NCBI GenBank assembly: GCA_020346245.1
Contig: CP070778.1
Coordinates: forward strand, 1,798,196-1,862,195
Source of the DNA: Flavobacteriaceae bacterium
Lineage (GTDB): Bacteria > Bacteroidota > Bacteroidia > Flavobacteriales > Flavobacteriaceae
Reading direction: 5' to 3'
Length of the DNA: 64,000 bases
In this document: in pieces, positions 56,980 through 64,000 of the stretch
Numbering within the stretch: position 1 is the first letter of the stretch
How the letters are laid out: each line of letters opens with the position of its first letter
Translations under genes and position numbers: made by a program
Notes under the pieces: generated by a model
Databases searched by the model: none
What the model was told of the DNA's origin: nothing
The model's input: only the letters and a program-made list of their open reading frames with translations

Positions 56980-57792
56980 ATGAAAAATATGAAAAATATA
57001 AGTAAAATCATTTTAGGGGTTCTTGCCGTTGCCTTAACCATGGCATCCTGCGAAGATGAAGACAAGTTTCCATTAAGTGTTCATTTGGATGACGCCAACA
57101 AGGCGGCGTATGTCCGTGCCGTTATTAATCAATCTCTTTATCTGGTAGAGGATATTGCGGATGCTACTTTTGAAGCCACCATAGATGTACCGGTTGACAA
57201 TGTTGCCCAATATGATCTAAGCTTTACTTTGATAAGTGGTAGTGGTGAGTATGATACTATACCATTGAATACTATTACCGAATTTCCTTCAAATGTCTCA
57301 TACACTTATGCAGAACTAGCTGGTTTAGTAGGTATTACTATCGATGATATAGGTGGCGGAGACATTTTCCAGTTCATTGGTACTTGTATAGGAAAGGACG
57401 GGAGATTTTGGACAATTGATAATTATACAGGAGATATTACAGGGCAAGCAGCACAGCGTAATGCCTTTGCTTTTAGTGTATTAGTTGATTGTGCTCCTAT
57501 TACGGATGTTGATACTGCAGGGACCTGGATTGCTGATTTACAGGATACTTTTGAAGATGGTTGGGATGGTGCTTTCTTAACTTTTAGTATAGATGGTTCG
57601 ACAACCGCATATACTATTTCTGCAGAACAAGGAGGTTCAGCAACTTATGATATAGAAGTGCCTGATGGTGTTGTATTGGAAATCTTTTATACCGCCGGGA
57701 ATTTTGAAAGTGAACACACGTACCAGCTTTACTCTCCTGACGGAGCGCTTTATGGTGATTACGGGCCTGCTCCCGGAAAATGTGTTAACTAA
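56980..57792 (+). CDS. surface lipoprotein, third gene of the SusC/D operon
   Basis: A 270-residue lipoprotein (lipobox TMASC). The N-terminal 130 residues are beta-rich (VYLVEDIADATFEATIDVPV-like strands). The C-terminal part has an Asp-rich loop followed by DTFEDGWDGAFLTFSIDG, similar to the calcium-binding DxFGDGWNG-type loops seen in secreted Bacteroidota proteins. It may bind the nutrient or assist the SusC/D pair. 14 bases after the SusD gene and followed by a strong terminator, so it is the last gene of the operon. Confidence 0.8.
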   Translation: MKNMKNISKIILGVLAVALTMASCEDEDKFPLSVHLDDANKAAYVRAVINQSLYLVEDIADATFEATIDVPVDNVAQYDLSFTLISGSGEYDTIPLNTITEFPSNVSYTYAELAGLVGITIDDIGGGDIFQFIGTCIGKDGRFWTIDNYTGDITGQAAQRNAFAFSVLVDCAPITDVDTAGTWIADLQDTFEDGWDGAFLTFSIDGSTTAYTISAEQGGSATYDIEVPDGVVLEIFYTAGNFESEHTYQLYSPDGALYGDYGPAPGKCVN

Positions 57793-57803
57793 TGTAATAA
57801 CTT

Positions 57804-57842
57804 AATCTGGAAGTACCTGATTATTAAGATACTTCCAGATTT
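57804..57842 (+). terminator. intrinsic terminator of the SusC/D operon
   Basis: A 12-bp perfect stem (AATCTGGAAGTA / TACTTCCAGATT) with a 14-base loop, followed by TTATATCTTT, 11 bases after the stop of the third gene. Confidence 0.75.
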
Positions 57843-58044
57843 ATATCTTTAAAAAGCTATATTTCGATTATTTATATAATTGATTTATAGCTTTTTTCTT
57901 TGTTAATGAAGAAGTGTCTTAAATTAAAGTACCAGGAAATTAAATATTAAACCTTTTGTACTATTTCATTTCAGAACTGCCTCTATCCCCTGAATAAGTG
58001 AAAACAGTCCATATAATTGGCTAGTATTTATCTATCTTTAAGGC

Positions 58045-58782
58045 ATGCAAAAAACTTCCCGTATTTATGGTATAAGAGCCGTTATAGAAGCTATTAATTC
58101 TAAAAGCACCATAGATAAAATATTTATTCAAAAAGGTCTTGGCGGCAGTCTTTATAAAGAATTAGAATCCCTGATCCGTGATAATGGAATAAGCTTCTCT
58201 TATGTTCCTGTGGAAAAACTCAACAGGCTTACCCGAAATAACCACCAGGGAGTAATTGCTAACATCTCGCCCATTGAGTTTTACAACTTTGAAACATTAG
58301 TTGAAGAGGTGATGGAAAAGAAGGAAGCGCCTTTATTTCTCCTTTTAGACCAACTATCTGATGTAAGGAACTTTGGCGCTATAATACGAACTGCTGAATG
58401 CACCGCCGTTGATGGCATTGTCATTCAAAAAAAAGGCGCCGCACCTGTAACCGAAGATACCATAAAAACATCGGCCGGAGCTGCTTTTAAGGTGCCAATA
58501 GCCAAAATAGATCACCTTAAAGATGCCGTTTATTATTTACAGTCGTCAGGTATTCAGGTAATTGCCGCTACAGAAAAAACGGAACGCAGTATTTACGACA
58601 TAAATTTTAATGTGCCCTGCGCCATTATTATGGGCTCTGAGGATACCGGAATATCCCCTTCAATTCTAAAAACCGTAGACCATAAGGCAAAATTGCCGCT
58701 TTTGGGTGAAATAGCCTCCCTCAATGTGTCCGTAGCCTGCGCTGTATTTTTATATGAGGCCGTTAGACAAAGAACCACTTAA
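58045..58782 (+). CDS. rlmB: 23S rRNA (guanosine-2'-O)-methyltransferase RlmB-like (SPOUT family)
   Basis: A 245-residue SPOUT methyltransferase. N-terminal RNA-binding substrate domain (about 1-80), then the knotted catalytic domain with motif 1 LLLDQLSDVRNFGAIIRTAE, motif 2 IIMGSEDTGIS and motif 3 LNVSVACAVFLYEAVRQ. RlmB methylates the ribose of G2251 in 23S rRNA; another TrmH-type target cannot be excluded. The rhomboid gene converges with a 1-base gap. Confidence 0.93.
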   Translation: MQKTSRIYGIRAVIEAINSKSTIDKIFIQKGLGGSLYKELESLIRDNGISFSYVPVEKLNRLTRNNHQGVIANISPIEFYNFETLVEEVMEKKEAPLFLLLDQLSDVRNFGAIIRTAECTAVDGIVIQKKGAAPVTEDTIKTSAGAAFKVPIAKIDHLKDAVYYLQSSGIQVIAATEKTERSIYDINFNVPCAIIMGSEDTGISPSILKTVDHKAKLPLLGEIASLNVSVACAVFLYEAVRQRTT

Positions 58783-58783
58783 T

Positions 58784-59530
58784 TCAATTGCCCGAGTCTT
58801 TGGTTTTATCTTTCCTGAAATGATAGGTTATTTTAAATGTTTTTTCCTGTGGTTCTATATCTTCGTTTTTACTTTCAATAAAATTACCGTGTTCATCAAA
58901 GTGTTTCAAAAATTCATCCTCCTCTTCATTGTAATTTTCCAATTCCCAGGCATATTTTTTCACAGAAGGTATTTTTGCCTTTACAAATACTGCAAGGAGC
59001 AATCCGGTAATAAATCCCCCCAAATGGCCTTCCCAGGAAATATCGTCCTTTAAAGGAAATATAAACCACAATAAACTTCCGTATATGAATACGACTATTA
59101 ATGAAAGCGCTACAAGCCTGTAGTATTTGGTAAAGATCCCCTTAAAAAAAATAAAACTGGCCAATACGTAGATCAGTCCACTGGCGCCAATATGATAAGA
59201 CGGCCTTCCTATAGCCCAGGTCAACAAACCGGAAAACAGTACACCCCAAAAGAGGACTTTAAAGGAGACACTTCTATAAAAATAGACCAAAGAAGCAGTT
59301 AGAATGGCAATAGGTACGGTATTATTGTAGAGATGCTCAATGGAGCCGTGTAAAAATGGACTAAAAAGAACTCCTCTTAATCCCTTTAGAGTTCTCGGGT
59401 ATATACCATATTGATTTAAATTCACCTGAAATCGAATCTCCAGCCAAAAAACAGTCCAAATCAATAAAACTGCTATCATGGGAACAAGTAGCACTCTATT
59501 GGAAAATTTAAAATAGCTATCCTCAGACAT
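58784..59530 (-). CDS. rhomboid-family intramembrane serine protease
   Basis: A 248-residue six-to-seven-helix membrane protein. Catalytic dyad: Ser117 in HIGASG and His169 in EGHLGG; HGSIEHLYNN (61-70) has the conserved His and Asn of the oxyanion region. The last 65 residues are a charged cytosolic tail (YNEEEDEFLKHFDEHGNF). Substrates unknown. Convergent with rlmB, divergent from rarA. Confidence 0.92.
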   Translation of the reverse strand: MSEDSYFKFSNRVLLVPMIAVLLIWTVFWLEIRFQVNLNQYGIYPRTLKGLRGVLFSPFLHGSIEHLYNNTVPIAILTASLVYFYRSVSFKVLFWGVLFSGLLTWAIGRPSYHIGASGLIYVLASFIFFKGIFTKYYRLVALSLIVVFIYGSLLWFIFPLKDDISWEGHLGGFITGLLLAVFVKAKIPSVKKYAWELENYNEEEDEFLKHFDEHGNFIESKNEDIEPQEKTFKITYHFRKDKTKDSGN

Positions 59531-59682
59531 AAGATTAAATTACATTATTTTTCTTCAATTTATTGGCCACAAATACAAAACATGATAAATTGTCAGGGCA
59601 ATCTTTTTAATTATGAATTAAGAGGGCCCGGAATAAATTAAGTTATCGTACAAGGTAAAAACGTATTTATTACATTTATCAT

Positions 59683-60954
59683 ATGAATGAGCCACTTGCA
59701 GAGCGGGTACGCCCAAAAACGCTTGAAGACTATATTAGTCAGCATCATTTAGTTGGTGTTGATGGTTCTTTGACTACCCAGATAAAAAAAGGCAGTATTC
59801 CATCACTCATTCTTTGGGGGCCACCGGGCACCGGAAAAACTACCCTGGCACATATTATTGCAAATGAAAGCGAACGGCCCTTTTATACATTAAGTGCTAT
59901 AAACAGTGGTGTTAAGGACATCAGGGAAGTAATAGAGAAAGCCAAACAAAGTGGTGGTTTATTTACCTCCAAAAATCCAATATTATTTATTGATGAGATA
60001 CATCGGTTTAGCAAATCGCAGCAGGATTCTTTACTGGGAGCAGTTGAAAAAGGCTGGATAACACTTATTGGGGCAACTACAGAAAATCCGAGTTTCGAAG
60101 TTATTCCTGCACTTTTGTCGCGTTGCCAGGTTTATATCCTCAAATCTTTTGGAAAGGAGGATCTGGAAGCTTTGTTGCAAAGGGCTATGACTGAAGATAT
60201 AATGTTAAAGTCCAAAAATGTTAAGCTTAAAGAAACAGAAGCATTATTAAGGCTTTCCGGAGGAGATGGTAGAAAGTTGCTGAATATATTCGAATTGGTA
60301 GTTTCCTCTGAAGATAAAAAAGATATTATCATCACAGATAAACTGGTGATGCAAAAGGTCCAGAAAAACACTGTGTTATACGATAAAACGGGAGAACAAC
60401 ATTACGATATTGTTTCGGCCTTTATAAAATCTATCCGTGGTAGTGACCCTAATGGGGCAGTATATTGGCTAGCCAGGATGATAGAGGGCGGTGAGGATGT
60501 AAAATTTATAGCGCGACGTTTATTAATATCGGCTTCTGAAGATATTGGAATGGCCAACCCCACCGCGTTGGTTATAGCCAATTCAACTTTTCAGGCGGTT
60601 AGCACTATCGGTTATCCTGAAGCCCGGATACTGCTTAGCCAATGCACAATTTATCTGGCAACTTCTCCAAAAAGCAATGCAAGTTATTTGGCCATCAAAA
60701 AAGCACAGGAGAATGTTAAGGATACCGGAGACCTTTCTGTTCCATTACCTCTGAGGAATGCCCCCACCAAGCTAATGAAAGAATTAGGCTATGGTGAAAA
60801 CTATAAATATGCCCATGACTTTGAGGATAATTTTACAGAATTGGAATTCCTGCCAGATCAAATTAAAGGGACTTCCTTTTATATCCCCGGAAATAATAAA
60901 AGAGAGATAGCACTCAAAGAATTTCTTAAAAAACGATGGAAGGGTAAATACTAG
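59683..60954 (+). CDS. rarA: replication-associated recombination protein A
   Basis: A 423-residue AAA+ ATPase of the RarA/MgsA/WRNIP1 family, acting at stalled replication forks. Walker [11 protein letters not shown] (45-54), Walker [11 protein letters not shown] (100-109), sensor 1 [11 protein letters not shown], and the C-terminal tetramerisation domain with [29 protein letters not shown]. Its stop overlaps the convergent downstream gene by 4 bases. Confidence 0.97.
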   Translation: MNEPLAERVRPKTLEDYISQHHLVGVDGSLTTQIKKGSIPSLILWGPPGTGKTTLAHIIANESERPFYTLSAINSGVKDIREVIEKAKQSGGLFTSKNPILFIDEIHRFSKSQQDSLLGAVEKGWITLIGATTENPSFEVIPALLSRCQVYILKSFGKEDLEALLQRAMTEDIMLKSKNVKLKETEALLRLSGGDGRKLLNIFELVVSSEDKKDIIITDKLVMQKVQKNTVLYDKTGEQHYDIVSAFIKSIRGSDPNGAVYWLARMIEGGEDVKFIARRLLISASEDIGMANPTALVIANSTFQAVSTIGYPEARILLSQCTIYLATSPKSNASYLAIKKAQENVKDTGDLSVPLPLRNAPTKLMKELGYGENYKYAHDFEDNFTELEFLPDQIKGTSFYIPGNNKREIALKEFLKKRWKGKY

Positions 60955-61802
60955 AATTTTATGGTAATCTCTTCTATTTGCAATTTTTCAGAAACATAAT
61001 ATTCAAAATACCATTGGTTTTGGCGTTTATAAACTACACCACTTCCTTTTTCATTGACTCCTATATAAACCTCAGGCATGGATGTATTATATATTTTCAA
61101 ACGAATTTTTGGTGCACTGTCCACCAGCTGATAACCATTAGGAATTTCCTGAGCATATAGTACATAAGAATCTGAAGTCCTGGCAATAGCACTAGTGGTT
61201 GCCGCAGTCACGGCTGTATTTTCGATTGCTGCAGTTTTTGGATTCTCGACTTTTTCGGATTGTGTTAAATTCTCCTCAACAGCGGTTGTTGTTTGTCCGC
61301 CCTCATTTGCTGATGGCTCTTCTGTAACTTCTTCATCCATTATGACTGCTGCGGTGGTCGCGCTTTTGGTCTCCACAGGGGTATACTTGTAGTAAAGCGA
61401 ATTAATAGATGCAAAAGCCATTTCAATGGCTTCCCTATAACTGATTACGTAATCTTTTTCTTTGCTCCTTCCCTCTAAGCTTGTATATACTATATTGGAA
61501 TTACAATCCTGCAGAATAATGGAAGCTTTAGTTACAAACATACTGGTTTTATGATCCAATTGTACCAGGAGACCAAGACATCTATTGGCGTTTAAGTCAG
61601 CTGGCAGGTCATCTTCATAATAAGTTTCGAATCCCTTATTGGTAAAAAGATATTTTAACAGTGTACTGGTCTTGTATTGATTTTCATCTTTAAAGCCCTT
61701 AAAATTTTTTGGTACAATAATATATTTATACTCATTCAACTGGGCTTGCAGGCTTAATGAAAATGTAAAAACCAGGAACAGGCAGGAAAATAAATTCTTC
61801 AT
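60951..61802 (-). CDS. hypothetical exported protein
   Basis: A 283-residue protein with a Sec signal (1-20, cleavage after LQAQ). Residues 25-150 have mixed strands and helices with two cysteines (NRCLG, LQDCNSN) in a domain common in Flavobacteriaceae but unnamed. Then comes a low-complexity Thr/Ala/Glu linker (about 155-215) and a beta-rich C-terminal domain (YQLVDSAPKIRLKIYNTSMPEVYIGVN). It is 12 bases downstream of the DUF5723-like gene and probably in one operon with it. Confidence 0.7.
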   Translation of the reverse strand: MKNLFSCLFLVFTFSLSLQAQLNEYKYIIVPKNFKGFKDENQYKTSTLLKYLFTNKGFETYYEDDLPADLNANRCLGLLVQLDHKTSMFVTKASIILQDCNSNIVYTSLEGRSKEKDYVISYREAIEMAFASINSLYYKYTPVETKSATTAAVIMDEEVTEEPSANEGGQTTTAVEENLTQSEKVENPKTAAIENTAVTAATTSAIARTSDSYVLYAQEIPNGYQLVDSAPKIRLKIYNTSMPEVYIGVNEKGSGVVYKRQNQWYFEYYVSEKLQIEEITIKF

Positions 61803-61814
61803 TTAAAATATAGT

Positions 61815-63251
61815 TCAGTTACTGTCCCAAGATATAATATTTAATCCTAACTGAAAAGAAGCATAATTGCTATCGGCAATATTGCCGTATGAGAATAGGT
61901 TATCTCCCATGATATAGAAGTTTACCGGCCCTGCCTGGAGGCTCATCCCTAAACCAACATTGGAAGCTGTAAACTTATCCACGGTATACGTTGCTTTTAA
62001 CGCCAGGATTTTAGCAAATCTTCTTTGATAAAATGCAGTAAGCGCAAACTGCGGGCCACGGGGTCTGTTTATGGCATACAACTGCCCGCCAACACTGTTC
62101 AGGTAATATAAAGACCTATCTCCGCTATCGGGTTTATTATCGCAATCGCAATCTCCAACTCGCTCTCCCTGCTTGCCAAAATTATACCGAATAGAGGAAT
62201 AAAATTTAATTGGCCTGAAGCTTACATAATTGTTATTGTTCTCTTCGAATGGGATTAGCTCTTCAATTTCATCCACAAGATCTTCCCAAAAATCCGAGTT
62301 AGGATCATTCAGGGCATCTGGTAAAATTACTTCAACACCCTCAATACTCGCACTACCCTTAAGTGTGTAATTTGTTACATCAGAAGTGTGATACAATAAT
62401 CCAATGTCTAACAAGCTTCCTGTAATTACGGTTTGTTCATTGAGATTATATGTAACCCCTAAATCAAACCCGAGGCCGGGGTCACCTCCAAAAAGACCTC
62501 TTTTTGTGAATAAACTTGCCACACTACTACCATTATCATTCGCATCTATAAGAGCATCAAGGCCCGAAGCTCTTAATCGCATATCCGAAACCAGGGTATT
62601 CCTCAGCAAATTATTCTGACCTAAAGTGGTCTCGAAATAACCGCTATTATTTGTGGACTTGATATCCAGTATACCCGAATACAACTTAATTCTGGCTCCT
62701 AAAGTGAGATTATTTTTTATTTGCCTGTTAATCCCAAAATGCAGGACATTAATAAACTGCCCACTGGTGTTGAGATCATTTAGGTCAAATCTTTGCCCTA
62801 GTCTGTCAGCATTTCCTTCATAGGCTAATATTGCGAGATCTTTTGGCCAATAATTTAGCGCATAACCTTCGACATACATTCCAAATGAGAAGAAATTAGC
62901 CGGGTTTTTTTGACTGCGAAAACCACCATTTAATATATCAACCTGAAAGATTCCACTTACTTCATCGCGTTCATTCAAAGAATTCAGCGCACGATCTCTT
63001 ACCTTCTGGTTAATATCGAGTCCATCAGCAGCAAAGATATCATTCACGGTAAGTCCGCTTGTTGCTCCTTTTGCATATATTCCGGATATAAAAGGGATTC
63101 CGGCATACCAATCATAAATCGTATTTATCCCGGGATTAACCAATATTGCCTGTGGAATCTCCTGAAAATCGTAGAGTACCTCCTTATTTTGGGCATAGCA
63201 AGCCATGTACCCGGAAAGTAGGATACTTAATAAGCCTAACGTCCTTATCAT
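61815..63251 (-). CDS. DUF5723-like outer membrane beta-barrel protein
   Basis: A 478-residue exported protein (signal 1-20, after CYAQ). The N-terminal INPGINTIYDWYAGIPFISG-type region, repeated amphipathic strands with tyrosines and glycines (LTLGARIKLYSGI, VNFYIMGDNLF) and the C-terminal Phe-rich strand suggest an outer-membrane beta-barrel of the DUF5723 type. Function unknown. Overlaps the upstream lipoprotein by 4 bases, indicating translational coupling. Confidence 0.8.
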   Translation of the reverse strand: MIRTLGLLSILLSGYMACYAQNKEVLYDFQEIPQAILVNPGINTIYDWYAGIPFISGIYAKGATSGLTVNDIFAADGLDINQKVRDRALNSLNERDEVSGIFQVDILNGGFRSQKNPANFFSFGMYVEGYALNYWPKDLAILAYEGNADRLGQRFDLNDLNTSGQFINVLHFGINRQIKNNLTLGARIKLYSGILDIKSTNNSGYFETTLGQNNLLRNTLVSDMRLRASGLDALIDANDNGSSVASLFTKRGLFGGDPGLGFDLGVTYNLNEQTVITGSLLDIGLLYHTSDVTNYTLKGSASIEGVEVILPDALNDPNSDFWEDLVDEIEELIPFEENNNNYVSFRPIKFYSSIRYNFGKQGERVGDCDCDNKPDSGDRSLYYLNSVGGQLYAINRPRGPQFALTAFYQRRFAKILALKATYTVDKFTASNVGLGMSLQAGPVNFYIMGDNLFSYGNIADSNYASFQLGLNIISWDSN

Positions 63252-63796
63252 TGTAACAGGATCCTGAATTTTGCACTGGACCTTAAGAAAACTGTGGGGT
63301 TTGGTAAAGAAGACACACTGGTATTATCACCTAAGTTTGTGGCACTTACCCTAATGGCTGAAGTATTTCTAATAATATCGAGACTCCTTCCGGATGGCCC
63401 ATAAGCAATTTCTCTCGTTAATATTGCAGTAGGGGCAGCATTGAGCATAAAATTTTCGGAATCTAATGTATTACCTGCCTCATCTAAGAACTCAAAAGTA
63501 ATATCCAGAGGTTTGCTTGTGGTATTTTCAAGTTCATAAGTAATAACTCCATCGAGGATATTATCTGCAATAAACTCTTCGTTAAAAGCATCGAAATTAA
63601 ATGTCTGGGAATAAAAATAGGTTCCGGGATCCTGATTTATCAAATCCTCTGGGGTTTCAACATAAAGAATACTGGCTTCAGCTGTCGGTGTAATGTCAAG
63701 ATCATCTAATTGATCAAAATCCTGTTTTTCAGCACAGGAACTAAAGATTCCAGTGCAAAAAAGAATTGCAAGTATAGACTTTGGGATATATTTCAT
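63248..63796 (-). CDS. hypothetical lipoprotein coupled to DUF5723-like protein
   Basis: A 182-residue lipoprotein (lipobox FSSC, Cys20). The rest is beta-rich (LDITFEFLDEAGNTLDSENFML, TRLIAYGPSG-like stretch) and resembles a small immunoglobulin-like domain, but I do not recognise a family. Its stop overlaps the start of the DUF5723-like gene by 4 bases, so the proteins are made together and may form a membrane complex. Confidence 0.72.
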   Translation of the reverse strand: MKYIPKSILAILFCTGIFSSCAEKQDFDQLDDLDITPTAEASILYVETPEDLINQDPGTYFYSQTFNFDAFNEEFIADNILDGVITYELENTTSKPLDITFEFLDEAGNTLDSENFMLNAAPTAILTREIAYGPSGRSLDIIRNTSAIRVSATNLGDNTSVSSLPNPTVFLRSSAKFRILLQ

Positions 63797-63884
63797 TGCT
63801 TTATACCAGTTTTAAAATGGTTAATTAAATACTTTTACCACCTAAATAGGTATTGCCTCCTATATTATTCTCCCCTATATAACT

Positions 63885-64000
63885 CTATAAATAGTTTTTT
63901 ATTTCACGTAAATTATGAATCATAACACAATGTTCATGTTTTGGGTCATTATGAGCATTAAAATGCAATGCATGAAATCCTACGGCTTTTGCCCCAAGTA
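63885..64000 (-). CDS. C-terminal fragment of a gene continuing past the window, possibly HAD-family hydrolase
   Basis: The minus-strand frame is open from the window edge to a TAG at 63885, giving 37 residues (LGAKAVGFHALHFN, then MIHNLREIKNYL). The GAKAVGFH stretch followed by a short helix resembles the end of HAD-type phosphatases, in which the last strand and helix follow a glycine-rich turn. The catalytic part is outside the window, so the family is only a suggestion. Codon use and position 88 bases upstream of the lipoprotein gene fit a real gene end. Confidence 0.45.
   Translation of the reverse strand, partial: LGAKAVGFHALHFNAHNDPKHEHCVMIHNLREIKNYL

Noticed and set aside
1..64000. 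CRISPR arrays, tRNA or rRNA genes, insertion sequences, prophage
   Set aside because: No regularly spaced repeats, transposase-like ORFs or phage genes are present, and I recognised no tRNA or rRNA sequence; a tRNA scan would be needed to be certain.

Overview
The window reads as chromosomal DNA of a marine member of the Flavobacteriaceae (Bacteroidota). The evidence is an AT-rich composition, almost no Shine-Dalgarno sequences, promoters of the Bacteroidota type (TTTG, a 19-nt gap, then TAnnTTTG), a SusC/SusD pair, a FecR anti-sigma factor with a DUF4974-type C-terminus, many short-signal lipoproteins, and a proteorhodopsin with the methionine tuning residue common in flavobacteria. I saw no phage, IS element, CRISPR array, tRNA or rRNA gene. 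Most of the window is core genome.

Layout. 1-10.5 kb holds scattered housekeeping and hypothetical genes: a NamZ-like muramidase fragment, a fatty acid hydroxylase, a YkgJ-type cysteine-cluster protein, a methyltransferase, a metzincin-like lipoprotein, queE, an exported RidA-like protein, a HerA-like ATPase, an alpha/beta hydrolase, a VOC protein and a GT39-like membrane protein. 10.5-14.6 kb holds an esterase-like lipoprotein, folD and ffh. 14.7-20.8 kb is a cell-surface signalling unit: a large acidic lipoprotein on the minus strand, and divergent from it an ECF sigma factor, a FecR anti-sigma factor and a TonB-dependent receptor with an STN domain. 20.8-22.5 kb is the light-harvesting unit: blh (retinal formation from beta-carotene) divergent from a proton-pumping proteorhodopsin. 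22.5-28 kb has argS, a two-gene unit with an SDR-like protein, and an exported protein. 28-34.2 kb has ctlX, a DDAH-like hydrolase, citrate synthase, enolase and carA.

34.3-51.5 kb is a merged str-S10-spc-alpha ribosomal protein supercluster, all on the minus strand from rpsL to rplQ. It includes fusA, secY, infA, rpmJ and rpoA. A full consensus promoter lies upstream of rpsL. There is a terminator-like hairpin with competing upstream stems between rpsJ and rplC, and a structured 100-nt gap before rpsD. 51.9-57.8 kb is a SusC/SusD/third-lipoprotein uptake operon with its own consensus promoter and a strong terminator but no nearby CAZymes. 58-64 kb has rlmB, a rhomboid protease, rarA, a three-gene unit of exported proteins (including a DUF5723-like protein), and the end of a gene that may be a HAD hydrolase.

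The most interesting observation is a 40-nt element found twice, with identical internal spacing. One copy lies upstream of the 594-aa lipoprotein (minus strand) and the other upstream of fecR (plus strand). It looks like the promoter read by the ECF sigma factor encoded between them. This would make the lipoprotein, anti-sigma factor and receptor one regulon, while the sigma gene itself has a housekeeping-type -7 element. The receptor and lipoprotein are probably an uptake pair for an unknown ligand.
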